This document shows positions 54,022 to 63,337 of a stretch of 64,000 bases of DNA, piece by piece; position 1 is the first letter of the stretch, and each line of letters begins with the position of its first letter. The stretch is from Globisporangium splendens (Eukaryota; Oomycota; Peronosporomycetes; Pythiales; Pythiaceae), in contig VFIW01000052.1 in assembly GCA_006386115.1 (NCBI GenBank), positions 124,001 through 188,000 of the forward strand, given 5' to 3'. The notes under the pieces were generated by a model, which was not told the origin of the DNA, did no database searches, and saw nothing but the letters and a program-made list of their open reading frames with translations. Made by a program: the position numbers and the translations under genes.

Positions 54022-55572
54022 ATGGCAATGGCAGGAGGACATCGCCATGGAGGCAATGCGCTCGCGTTCGCGGCGCTCTTCCCGCCGCTGCTCACCGATA
54101 GCACCGCAGCAACAGACACAGACACGCACACTGAGCAGGGTGACGACGTCGACATCAGCGTGGACGACCTCCTGTTGCCTCCGCTGGAGAAAGCGGTCGA
54201 GACGGCGCTCTACAGTGCGCTGCAGCGCTGGAACGAGCTCGAACCCGTCAAGATGGAGTCGGCGCTCGGCCACACGGATCGCCTGAAGAAGTACCGCACG
54301 ATTGTGAATCGGATGCTCTACGGGTACGACGATAACCGTTTGTTCAATGATGATGGTGGCGGTAATAACGAGGATGGCGCACAGGAAGAAGCAGAGGAGG
54401 TTGTGGACGACTCGGCCGATGCAAGTGCGAGACGCAAGCGAAGAATCGCCGACGCGAATGTGCGCAGGCAGCGCAAAGCGCAGAAGAGAGAGCTCGCCAA
54501 GCGCGAGAAGCAGTTTGAGGCGCTCGCGCCGATTTTCCAGTCGATGCCGTCAGCAGATGCGCTGCGCGCCGAACGGACCCCGAGTGCGCGGCTGCAGGAA
54601 TTCGTGGCCACGTACACAGCCAAGAAGCGCACGCTGTCGCAGAAGCGCTCCGTTGGGGATACGAAAACCGCACGGTGCTTTGAGTTTGCGCGACGTCCGC
54701 TGTCGCCATCGTACTTTTCTCATGCGAAGACACGCGACAACGATGAGGACGAGGACGAGGACGATAACGGCGATGAAGCAGCAGCAAAGGATGGAGACAC
54801 ACCAGTGAACCATCCACCGCGAATGCTTCGAGATCAAAATTTGCTGCTGGCACGTGATGCCGCATTTGCTGCAGACACCAACAGCGCATTATCAAAGCCG
54901 CAGACCGACGAGGAGCTCGTGATCTGGCTCGACGTGCTGCATCCGAGCAAGGATCCCGCCAAGACACAGTCGTTCGTCGTGCGCAGCTCGCAGCGGCTGT
55001 CGGACATCGTCGACCTCATCGTGTGTGCGTACGACCAGCGGCTCGGCAACCACGGGAAGCACTCGAAGCTGCTGTACTTTGACGAGACCTTCTACGTCGA
55101 TCGGCGGCATCCCGACCACGTGGACCACGCCGAGTCCATTCGCGTGTGGATCCGGAAATCGGCGACGCGCATCGCCAAGTACGGCGACCCGAACGCAGCA
55201 TCCAAAGCGCTCGAGACCACAACGTTCCGCGACATCGCGCTCCACGTCGACATGCCGGGGTTGTACGTGCACCAGGGCGAGTGCGAGCACTTGATCCGGA
55301 TCCGCGACGCGCGGCTGCCGCATGAGTACGACGCCAAGCTCGAGTCTGATCTCGACGCGTTCCCGATGCGGCTGCCGAACCCGCACCACCGCGCGCTGCG
55401 CAACTGCTTCGTGTGCCAGCAATACAGCGCCAAGTTCATCTGCTACGGCGACCGCATGGGCATCTCGGACCCGATGTTCTTCTGCGACCGGTGCTACCGC
55501 GTCGCGCACTTCGGCGCCGACGGGAACCTGATCTACAAGGACTTCCAGGCGTTCCCGTACATTCAAGACTAA
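54022..55572 (+). CDS. SNAPC3: snRNA-activating protein complex subunit 3 (SNAPC3/SNAP50)
   Basis: Basal factor for Pol II/Pol III transcription of snRNA genes, nuclear. 516 residues. The N-terminal third has an acidic and then Lys/Arg-rich segment (RRKRRIADANVRRQRKAQKR) and poly-Asp/Glu tracts. The C-terminal 200 residues contain the SNAPC3 zinc domain: QGECEHLIRIRDARLPH, RNCFVCQQYSAKFICYGD and MFFCDRCYRVAHF, i.e. the family's Cys/His pattern at the end. The ATG at 54022 (MAMAGGHRHGG) is the first Met after a region of unlike composition; the open frame extends to 53902 with no family-like content. It ends 56 nt before the convergent cyclase gene. Confidence 0.85.
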   Translation: MAMAGGHRHGGNALAFAALFPPLLTDSTAATDTDTHTEQGDDVDISVDDLLLPPLEKAVETALYSALQRWNELEPVKMESALGHTDRLKKYRTIVNRMLYGYDDNRLFNDDGGGNNEDGAQEEAEEVVDDSADASARRKRRIADANVRRQRKAQKRELAKREKQFEALAPIFQSMPSADALRAERTPSARLQEFVATYTAKKRTLSQKRSVGDTKTARCFEFARRPLSPSYFSHAKTRDNDEDEDEDDNGDEAAAKDGDTPVNHPPRMLRDQNLLLARDAAFAADTNSALSKPQTDEELVIWLDVLHPSKDPAKTQSFVVRSSQRLSDIVDLIVCAYDQRLGNHGKHSKLLYFDETFYVDRRHPDHVDHAESIRVWIRKSATRIAKYGDPNAASKALETTTFRDIALHVDMPGLYVHQGECEHLIRIRDARLPHEYDAKLESDLDAFPMRLPNPHHRALRNCFVCQQYSAKFICYGDRMGISDPMFFCDRCYRVAHFGADGNLIYKDFQAFPYIQD

Positions 55573-55628
55573 GGTAAAGGGTAAATAAAGACAATGTGAT
55601 TATTGACTAGATGACACTCGTGGTTTTG

Positions 55629-57905
55629 CTAGACATCTTCGACAGTGTGCAGCGTGTTCTGGGTGATCCGCTCCATGGACGGTGAGCTCGTGGTTCGTCG
55701 GTTGGCGGAATCGGAGGCGTGCACCTCCTTCTGATCGAGAGAGGACGTCGGCGTCGCTCCTCCTCCTCCGACATTCCGCAAGCTGCTGCTTCCCAAAATC
55801 GCCGACAGCGGCGTGGCTTTACCTAAGTGACCTCTGGTGATCGACCGGTTGCTGGATTGCTGAGATAACGATGCGCGAATAACTGAGGACGACAGCACTG
55901 ACGCAATGGGCTTCATGTTCGAGGACGAACCCGTGCGACCAGTGTCATCGTCCGGGAGCGTGATGCTGCTCACACTCTTCGGCGAGGTGTCCGCGTCGCC
56001 ATCGCCGTTGACGCTGCCGATGGGTGCGATCGTGTGGTTGCTGCTGGCATTGCTCGCATTGCCGTCGTTGTCCAGGAGCTCCACGAAATCCACGAGGTGC
56101 GTGTCCATCAAGCTCACGTTCGTGAAACTCGCCTTCTTGTGGAACGTGCAGCGGATGTCAGGCATCCCCTTGGCGACTTCCATCACGATCGGACCCACGA
56201 GGGTCTTCTCAGGGACGCCATTCGACTCGAGCCCGTTCGCCGTCAGCGCGTCCGGCCCCCACATATCGTACCGCAATGTCGTCGTGCCTATCACGCCGCC
56301 AATGATGTTGCCAATATGAATCCCGATCCGCATCTGAAGCCGCTCGCCCGTGTTCGGGTCCTGCACCTTGCGAACTTCCTTGTGCATGTCGCGCGCCATG
56401 GCGAGCAAATCGTGAATGTGACTCCGGATGTGCATCTGGAACTTATGCTTCAACGTACTGCGGTGAGCGAGCGCACTGTGTCCCCCTGAGCGCTCCGTAG
56501 ACGCTAGCCCTTGGTCGATCGTCGCAAGCGGAAGCACGCGGCTGCTGGTGCTGCGCGTTTGTGGCATGCCGCTCGTGACGCCACTAGTTGTGCCGATAAC
56601 TGGTCCGAGACTCATGTCCACGTACGGCAGCCCAGACACGATCACATACGCGTCTCCGATCGCTTGCATCTTGAACACGCCGTGCTTCTCAGTGAGTTTG
56701 TCGAATGCGCAGAATAATGACGCGAGAATGTTGACGACCTGGACCGTATCGGCCTGCGACGCGATTGACGTGAACCCCTTGATGTCGGAAAAGAGAATGC
56801 CCACTTGCTGGTGCTGGTCGCACACCATCTCACCTTCTTTCAGCCGCATCACGACGGCAGCAGGCAGCATTTGGTGTAGTAAACGATCAGCATTCATAGT
56901 CTCGAGTTGCGTGCGCGTTTTGAGCCAAATCTGGCGCCGCGTGAAGAACTTGACACTCTGCGACGCGACGAAGTTCGTGATTACCGAGATAAACGTGAGC
57001 ACGAGCGGATAGCTTGTTTTGAAATTGCTGTTGAACTTGGCGGCGTCTTGATGGTAGACCTGCAGACTCGTGAGGCTCGTCACACTGACCACGACCAGGG
57101 CCAAAAGATTGAACGATACGATATGGCGATGCAGAATCGAGCCGCCGTTCGAGACGACGAACATTGCGAGCACCGTGTCGAGACACAAGTTGACGTATCG
57201 CGGCGGCGTGTCGATCTCCATGATGTAGCTGAGCCGCCACAGCAGGGCTTCACTGATGGTGAAGCACACGAGACCGATCAGGTAGAGCCCAATCAGAACG
57301 TTCCGCAGCTTGAGCTCCGAGTAATCAGGAAACTCCAACCGTGCTCGGCGAGCGAAAAACACGGCAATCAGTGCGTAAATGCTTCGAATCAGCAACATGA
57401 TCACGTACGTCGATGCCGAAATCGTATTCCCGGGGTCATCATCGTACGCATCTTGAAGCAACTCGAGCGTCAAGTCGCGCAAACAGGTAAACACAGCATA
57501 GAGCGCTAGCAAGAAGAGCGTCGTGCGCGCTCCTTCGACGCGATCGCCGAGTGTGTTCTCCAGATACTTGTGTTCCATCTCGTTTTCCTTGAAATACAAC
57601 AGCAGCCACTGGATCTCCGAGAGCATGCCGGCTTCGGCACTCGAGCTGCCTCCTGCCTTGCCGTCGAATTGACTCAACAGCGGCGCGCCAAAGAGCAGAC
57701 GAATCGGGTCGTACTTCGCCCAGCGTTTCTTGGCTTTCTGGACGATCTTGTTGCGCGTGGCGCTCAGGAAGTCCGTCTCGAACGCTTTCAGAACATTTTG
57801 CTCCGAAAAGATGACCGACTCGCGCTTCATGATGTGCTCCAGTTGACCCAGCACGGCCATCCGCGCGATCTCGCTCAGAGGCTCGCCGACCATGTACGCC
57901 GTCAT
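55629..57905 (-). CDS. Second membrane-plus-cyclase module of the fusion protein
   Basis: 758 codons open from 57905. The first 25 residues finish the preceding cyclase (KGKGAMTAYMVGEP lies at the boundary). About six membrane helices follow (about residues 150-330), then a class III nucleotide cyclase domain at about 370-610. The two metal Asp residues are present (VGILFSDIKGFTSIA and MQAIGDAYVIVSGLP). The transition-state Asn and Arg are not: WGPDALTANGLESNG replaces the usual NxxxR pattern. This domain therefore supplies metals but not the Asn/Arg pair. An insert of about 90 residues between SGLP and the RIGIHIG strand contains low-complexity Ser/Thr sequence. The tail after about 620 is a Ser/Thr-rich cytosolic extension. 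No separate start codon is implied; it is translated only if joined to the upstream module. Confidence 0.8.
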   Translation of the reverse strand: MTAYMVGEPLSEIARMAVLGQLEHIMKRESVIFSEQNVLKAFETDFLSATRNKIVQKAKKRWAKYDPIRLLFGAPLLSQFDGKAGGSSSAEAGMLSEIQWLLLYFKENEMEHKYLENTLGDRVEGARTTLFLLALYAVFTCLRDLTLELLQDAYDDDPGNTISASTYVIMLLIRSIYALIAVFFARRARLEFPDYSELKLRNVLIGLYLIGLVCFTISEALLWRLSYIMEIDTPPRYVNLCLDTVLAMFVVSNGGSILHRHIVSFNLLALVVVSVTSLTSLQVYHQDAAKFNSNFKTSYPLVLTFISVITNFVASQSVKFFTRRQIWLKTRTQLETMNADRLLHQMLPAAVVMRLKEGEMVCDQHQQVGILFSDIKGFTSIASQADTVQVVNILASLFCAFDKLTEKHGVFKMQAIGDAYVIVSGLPYVDMSLGPVIGTTSGVTSGMPQTRSTSSRVLPLATIDQGLASTERSGGHSALAHRSTLKHKFQMHIRSHIHDLLAMARDMHKEVRKVQDPNTGERLQMRIGIHIGNIIGGVIGTTTLRYDMWGPDALTANGLESNGVPEKTLVGPIVMEVAKGMPDIRCTFHKKASFTNVSLMDTHLVDFVELLDNDGNASNASSNHTIAPIGSVNGDGDADTSPKSVSSITLPDDDTGRTGSSSNMKPIASVLSSSVIRASLSQQSSNRSITRGHLGKATPLSAILGSSSLRNVGGGGATPTSSLDQKEVHASDSANRRTTSSPSMERITQNTLHTVEDV

Positions 57906-58019
57906 GGCACCTTTGCCCTTGACGTCGATTTGCCGCTCTTCAAAACTGAAGTGGCCCGCGAGTTTCTTATATGTGACCTGCGAGATCTGGCATCAACCCG
58001 TAATGCCCGTTGACTGCAT

Positions 58020-61000
58020 TCACGACGCAGTGTTGACTGTGTCACCAAACAGCGAGAATTGCTTTTTCATGCCAACGAGACCACTCACGACTCGTCCAGA
58101 ATGGATGCCAATGCGCAACTTGATCCCATTGCCATTCGACGCTCGGCACTTGTCCAGGAAGCTAAGCATGTCGATCGCCATGGACACGGCGCGGAGCGCG
58201 GCTTCTTTGCCTCGATCTTTTCCCTGGAGGCCAGCGCACGCCATGTACGTCTTGCCAACCGTTTCCATTTTCCGAACGCCATGCTTCTGGCAAATCTGGT
58301 CAAAGAGCGAGTACACGCGATCGAGAAGCGAGACGACCTCTGTCGGCCCGAATCGGTTCACAAAGGATGCAAAATCGGCGATATCGCAAAAAAGAATCGT
58401 CACGTCCTTTTCGTCTTCACTGATGAGCGAGTCGCCCTTTTGCATGCGCTGCATGACATGCTCGGGCAGCATGTTTTTCAGGATCTGCGTCGATCGCTTC
58501 TGCTCGATTAACAGCGAGCGACTTTGCAGGAAATCGCGTCGCATCGTGATCTGCAGCGAGTAGCAGGAATACGCGCCGAACGAGATCACAAACGCCATGT
58601 ACAACGCAAACAGAAGCAGGTCCGAGAGGTTCTGGCTGCTCTCGTCTTTAATGCCAACTTTGTCGGCTAGGAGGTAGAATGCAAAATTGTAGATGGACAA
58701 GATCAGCGCATAGAGAAACTTGACGCGAGTCACGACAAACAGTACAATCGGATACAGTGCCGCCGCGAATTTGCCTGTGTCCGAGATCGTGAGCGTCAGC
58801 GTCATGCCAATCGCGCAAAGCGGCACGAGGATCGCACTCTGATAGTACTCGACGAAGAATTTTGTGCGCGCGATCCGCATGTACACGACGTCGCAGATGA
58901 AAAACCCTGCGTGGATCCAGATGTACGACGACTCGCCCTCCCGAAAGTACTCGTAAATCGCGTAGAGTGGAATTACAAACGCCAATAGCTTCAAGTAGAG
59001 AATCACGCGCAGGCGTTCGCGGATGGAAAAAGTGAGCTCGTACTCGTTTTCAAGCGTCAGATGCTCCTCACCCATGAACTCCAGTGTCAACGGATGGATA
59101 CTCGGCTGGACATTCAACGCGCGTGAGCTCTGGGTGTCGTCTTCGTCCAAGATCGGGTCCGGCAGTCCGATTTCCTGGGCGAGTTCGCGCTGCAAGGCAA
59201 CGAGCTGTTTCGAAAGTTCGTCATGCTCAGTTGGGCGATCAAAGTCGCGGAACTTTTGGCTCCATTCACCATCCATGAGAGACGCCGTCAGGTCTGTTCG
59301 GCCTGGCGGTGTCGGCCCTACTTGGATCTGATCCTCAGAACGAGTGAGTGACGCTTCTGTAAGTTTGTTGGTGCGCAGGTTCGCAATCGAGAAATCGTCG
59401 TAGTTGAGCTTGCTGGAGGAATTGAACTCTGTAAACAACCCATTCGCATGGCCCTCGGACGATGAAATGCCGTCCAGCGCGCTCATCGTGAAGAAGAACA
59501 CCAACACCGAATGCATCACTGCATTGAGCACCCACATGGCGAGCTTCTTAATGCTCACTTCGCTTCGTTTGAGCGTGCTTCGATGCACGGACGGGTGCTT
59601 CAAGACCGTGGAGTCTCGAATGTCTTCGTCTGTGATCCCTAGTACGAAAATCGGCAGCACGGTGTAGAGCACGTTCCATCCGACCATCAGGTACGATTCA
59701 TAGAGCGTCTGGTCCGAGTACGCATTCCGCAAGGAGAAAATGAAAAGCGTCATGATCAGCGACATATCCTTGTAAAACGAAAACAGGATCACACGAGCCA
59801 CACGGCGATGGTTCCAGCGGCCGTGCACTAACAGCAAGCGCGACAGGTTCTCGAACGTTGCGATGGCAAAATCGGCCGCTCGAACTGCTTGCATCCCTTC
59901 GTGTCCATAGATACCTATCCCAACATGCTCTTCTTGGATCATACTCACATCATTGCCGCCGTCGCCAATAGCTAATGTCAGCGGCGAGCCTGGTGCGGAT
60001 TTCATCAACCCAACAACTTGAGCCTTTTGCATGGGACTTAATCTGCAAGCCACGACAGACGTGCATTGCGTCGCGAGCCCCATAAAGAGCTCATAGGAAG
60101 GGACCACAGGGCTATTGTCCGCAACTGATGGACGTGAGGAGCCATGCCGCGATGCAACACGTTGGCTTCGACCGACAGCGAACGACGGGTGGTGGTCGTG
60201 CTGACCCGGGATCTGGAGGGGGAGACTGCTCGCCGATTTCGTCGATGCAGATTCATTTATCAGAAACGTATTGCCCATATGCCCGGCTTCTCTGTCTTCG
60301 GCTCCGAATGCGTCTACGGTGGATACACTCGCTCTCTCCGAGGTTATGGCTGTCTTTGCTGTTGGTGCAGTGAGTGCATCCGACAGAAGAAATTCGAGGG
60401 CTTCATAATTAACGACAAGAGAGATGTTTCTCGTTGCGACGCCTGGCACCCACACACCTTCGCGTTTGAGCTTCCGCCTCGCATTTGCAATTTCATCGAG
60501 ACAGTCCTGCTTGCTTTTGCCCTTGATGATAATCATTTTACTTTTCTCACCAATCAATCCACACATTTGGCCGACCGAGATCGCTGTTTCATCTTTGTCT
60601 CCCGTCAGCATCCAAATGTTGACACCTGCCTGGGATAACTGATCGATGCATTCCTTCACGCCATCCTGCAGGAGATCTTCGACGCCGGTCGCACCGAGCA
60701 AATACGTCGACTTCTCGATCTTCTTGGCGACCTCCAGACACAAATGCTCCCTGTCCGAGAGGGATTTGCGTGCCATGTCGCGCTCGCTCTTCAATACCAA
60801 GTACTCGTTCTTGGACAAGGTTTTGAATCCTAGTAAGAGCGCGCACAGCGCCATCGCCGCGAAGTAGCGAACGTGCAGACCTAGCTTACTGATATCCTGG
60901 GCATTCGCAGCATTCGCAAACGTCACCGTGTCGGCACCTTTGGAGAAGACGAGAATCTCATCGTCGTTCGCAGTGGCGGCATCGCTGTAGCTCTCGTCCT

Positions 61001-61700
61001 GATCGCGATTGTCCTCTTCGCCAGTCGCCAAGTCTCGTTCGAGATCCACAAAACTATCCCTCTTCTCTTCTGACGTCGAAGTAGGTTGGTGGTTCCGACG
61101 ACGCCTTCTTTGTTTTCTCTTCTTTAGCCGGTCTGGATCGTTTTCATCATCCTCGTCATCGGAAAGCGAGTGGACTTGTTGCACAGTCACGGACATGCAC
61201 TTCCTCGTGCTGTCAAACTCGTTCAGTGCAAGCAATCGATAGGTTTCTGACTTCCCAAAGAGCTTGATGTGAATTAAGTCGCCATCACGTTCTTCATAGA
61301 CACATTTGAACTCGATCACGGCGTTCAGGAGCGCCACTTCATCGGGGGAAGAACCGAAATACTTGCACTCATACTTTGGTGATAGCAGTCCACTCCACAG
61401 GAACGCACCAGTGGACTCGAGCGAACCGTTCAGCGTGTTCCACCCTCCAATATGGCTCAGCATATGTCCACCGCTGCCCGAACTTGATGATTGGTCATCA
61501 CCTCGATTCGCCGCTCGCGTGTTTTCTTCAATCGCCACGGACGCGGAATGACAAAGCAGCAGGCAACGGAAGAATGGACGCGCGAGCTCCAGCGAATGCT
61601 GCTCTTTCCCTCGAGGCGACTGAACTTCGACGGGATAGCTTTCATGTTTTGAACGGGCTTGGTGTCGTTTCCCGCGCCGACGACGACGCCGATCACCCAT
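58020..61700 (-). CDS. P4-ATPase C-terminal part plus first membrane/cyclase module
   Basis: 1226 codons open. Residues 40-70 hold ALARPFFRCLLLCHSAS-like sequence, then SPDEVALLNAV, FSKGADTVTF, the TGDK region WMLTGDKDETAISV, and GDGGNDVSMIQEEHVGIGI (P-domain hinge), and the last ATPase membrane helices. From about residue 900, six helices are followed by a class III cyclase domain (VTILFCDIADFASF). Here the first metal Asp is kept but the second is Lys (VGKTYMACAGL). The purine-site residues METVG (Glu) and FSLFG (Ser) resemble guanylate cyclases. The domain ends with GDTVNTAS, where the Asn is present but the catalytic Arg codon is replaced by TGA at 58020-58022. The N-terminal 35 residues are a frame artefact of the upstream junction. 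Confidence 0.8.
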   Translation of the reverse strand: MGDRRRRRRGKRHQARSKHESYPVEVQSPRGKEQHSLELARPFFRCLLLCHSASVAIEENTRAANRGDDQSSSSGSGGHMLSHIGGWNTLNGSLESTGAFLWSGLLSPKYECKYFGSSPDEVALLNAVIEFKCVYEERDGDLIHIKLFGKSETYRLLALNEFDSTRKCMSVTVQQVHSLSDDEDDENDPDRLKKRKQRRRRRNHQPTSTSEEKRDSFVDLERDLATGEEDNRDQDESYSDAATANDDEILVFSKGADTVTFANAANAQDISKLGLHVRYFAAMALCALLLGFKTLSKNEYLVLKSERDMARKSLSDREHLCLEVAKKIEKSTYLLGATGVEDLLQDGVKECIDQLSQAGVNIWMLTGDKDETAISVGQMCGLIGEKSKMIIIKGKSKQDCLDEIANARRKLKREGVWVPGVATRNISLVVNYEALEFLLSDALTAPTAKTAITSERASVSTVDAFGAEDREAGHMGNTFLINESASTKSASSLPLQIPGQHDHHPSFAVGRSQRVASRHGSSRPSVADNSPVVPSYELFMGLATQCTSVVACRLSPMQKAQVVGLMKSAPGSPLTLAIGDGGNDVSMIQEEHVGIGIYGHEGMQAVRAADFAIATFENLSRLLLVHGRWNHRRVARVILFSFYKDMSLIMTLFIFSLRNAYSDQTLYESYLMVGWNVLYTVLPIFVLGITDEDIRDSTVLKHPSVHRSTLKRSEVSIKKLAMWVLNAVMHSVLVFFFTMSALDGISSSEGHANGLFTEFNSSSKLNYDDFSIANLRTNKLTEASLTRSEDQIQVGPTPPGRTDLTASLMDGEWSQKFRDFDRPTEHDELSKQLVALQRELAQEIGLPDPILDEDDTQSSRALNVQPSIHPLTLEFMGEEHLTLENEYELTFSIRERLRVILYLKLLAFVIPLYAIYEYFREGESSYIWIHAGFFICDVVYMRIARTKFFVEYYQSAILVPLCAIGMTLTLTISDTGKFAAALYPIVLFVVTRVKFLYALILSIYNFAFYLLADKVGIKDESSQNLSDLLLFALYMAFVISFGAYSCYSLQITMRRDFLQSRSLLIEQKRSTQILKNMLPEHVMQRMQKGDSLISEDEKDVTILFCDIADFASFVNRFGPTEVVSLLDRVYSLFDQICQKHGVRKMETVGKTYMACAGLQGKDRGKEAALRAVSMAIDMLSFLDKCRASNGNGIKLRIGIHSGRVVSGLVGMKKQFSLFGDTVNTAS

Positions 61701-62779
61701 TTCGTGTTGCAGAGCTTCATGCCACGCAGCAACACGTTTTCGATATTGATCGGAATTTCTTCCACGTCTCGAAACGTCCCGTGCGGAAAGCTCTGCAGCT
61801 TCGATCTGAATGACGGGTGCTGCTTCTCCCTGCGCGCGATCGCCTCCGTTTTGACCTGTTCACTCGCGTAGGAAACCCGCAGCACGCCGTCAAAGCTGTA
61901 AAGACGTTTGTTCGGCAATTCGCAGCGAATCTCCGAATTGATCGTCGTTCCGAAATCCATGATATTGTCGGGGCAGATGTGCTGCTACTGCATGCAATGC
62001 CGCACTTTGAGGTTCGATTCGCCGTCGAGGCTCGAGGTCTCGCACATGGCTTCCGAGTCTTCGTGGCTGGAAAAGAGAAGCACAATGTCGGCGGGGATCT
62101 GCTCCTTGTCGTGAACCTTGATCACATGTCCGACACGCAGATTTTTCCAGAACACGGGCTGAAAGGACAGCGCACGAGAGGATTCCCCGCTGCCTCGTCC
62201 GTCGCTGGAGCCGAGTGGAGGAGCTGGCGTATGCGTCACTTTGCTGCTCGACTGGTCTGCGATCTGGTTGTCTGACGTCGCGCCGAGCACTTCGGCTTTC
62301 TGGTGGTTCACGACGTAGTCCTGCTGGTGCCGCAGCCGGCCCTCCATGCCTTCATTGACCACGGCCGCGAACAGCACGATCGCGAGCGGCCCGATCGTCG
62401 AGTACTCGTTCGTCGGCGACAGATTCGTGCACAGCTGGAGCAGCGAGATGACGAGAAAGTAAAAGTTGGCGACGCGGCGAAACTGCTCGAACAGCGACTT
62501 GGGCAGGAAGTTGAACGTCGTGTACTTGGACGTGCACACGACGTTCGAGTGGTACGGCTCCGTGTTGTACATCTTCTCGATGTAACTCGCGTACTCGTGC
62601 GTGCGCAGCACGTCGTTGATGAACAGCACGCGACTCTTGATCTGCGGCGACGCCGACTGCGCGGGGAGTTGGTCGGCGTCCGAGAGCTCCTGGCCAGAAC
62701 CATACTTAACGACTGCAGGTCCTACAGTGCATGCTGGAAGCAAATCTTCATCGAGTGCACCCCACCGGTGTTTGCACAT
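61457..62779 (-). CDS. N-terminal P4-ATPase part, two pieces joined by an in-frame TAG
   Basis: The first piece (61985-62779) has the P4-ATPase start: KSRVLFINDVLRTHEYAS, EPYHSNVVCTSKYTTFNFLP, FEQFRRVANFYFLVISLLQL (TM1), then TM2, the A-domain IPADIVLLFSS and CETSSLDGESNLKVRH. TAG at 61985-61987 follows (...CMQ-stop-QHICPDN). The frame then continues (61457-61984) through EIRCELPNKRLYSFDG and ENVLLRGMKLCNTKWVIGVV to SKFSRLE. There the reading frame moves to the next piece without TM3, TM4 or the DKTGT phosphorylation motif. The ATG at 62779 is the most upstream candidate start; the first 50 residues are not recognisably conserved. Confidence 0.75.
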
Positions 62780-63337
62780 TGCTGCATAGGAGACGACATG
62801 AAGCTATATCTGGCAGAAATGCTGTGAGGCTTGTCAATTTATGCAATGTCAGTCAGCCTGATGTGCGTTGTTGTTGGCTTATTAGAGAGGTTTAGGAACT
62901 CGAATTACACTGTCCCAAATCATTGTGTTTATCAGCGAAAATCAACACAGTTACCATTGAAAAAGAGGTTTAGGCTCCCCGTGATTATCTTTCAAGAGAA
63001 AGTATTCATTTTACAGAGGAATGTCGCAATTTTTCAGCAGGATTATAAACTGCCGTTTATAATCACGGTTTGGGTGAAAGATGGTTATATGGATGGCATT
63101 TCCCTCCAATGACCGATGTGCAGTCATGCTTGACAATATAATCACGTTTCCTGTGAAATCGCATAGATTGACTGAATATATCCTATCAATTATTCAACGT
63201 ATTGCCAATACAATATTTGCACAATGTATAAATGGAGTAAATGCAAGAGCCACTTGGCATCAGACTCAGATGGGGAAAAGCGCAGCAAAAATCCCGCACA
63301 TCCTGAATGCCATCCACATAGCGAATTTCGAGCGAAA
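62780..63337. other. Divergent intergenic region with a hairpin
   Basis: AT-rich; promoters of the cyclase locus (minus) and of the MORN/hydrolase copy 3 (plus). Contains the hairpin at 63041-63064. Confidence 0.5.
63041..63064. repeat. Perfect inverted repeat, 10-bp arms
   Basis: GATTATAAAC (63041-63050), a 4-nt loop TGCC, then GTTTATAATC (63055-63064). ATAATCACG words recur near 63061 and 63139. Confidence 0.75.

Larger units (their letters stand above)
55629..62779 (-). pseudogene. P4-ATPase/guanylate cyclase fusion locus (whole), apparently disrupted
   Basis: One ancestral gene coding for a lipid-flippase-like P4-ATPase followed by two membrane-plus-cyclase modules, as in alveolate and stramenopile guanylate cyclases. 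It is read in three large pieces (entries at 61457-62779, 58020-61700 and 55629-57905). Interruptions seen: TAG at 61985-61987, a deletion with frame change near 61615-61640 removing TM3-TM4 and DKTGT, and TGA at 58020-58022 and 57993-57995. The last two lie inside a 78-nt in-frame segment (57946-58023) that could also be spliced out as a GT-AG intron. The pieces are otherwise long and well conserved, so decay, if real, is recent. Assembly error remains possible. Confidence 0.7.
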
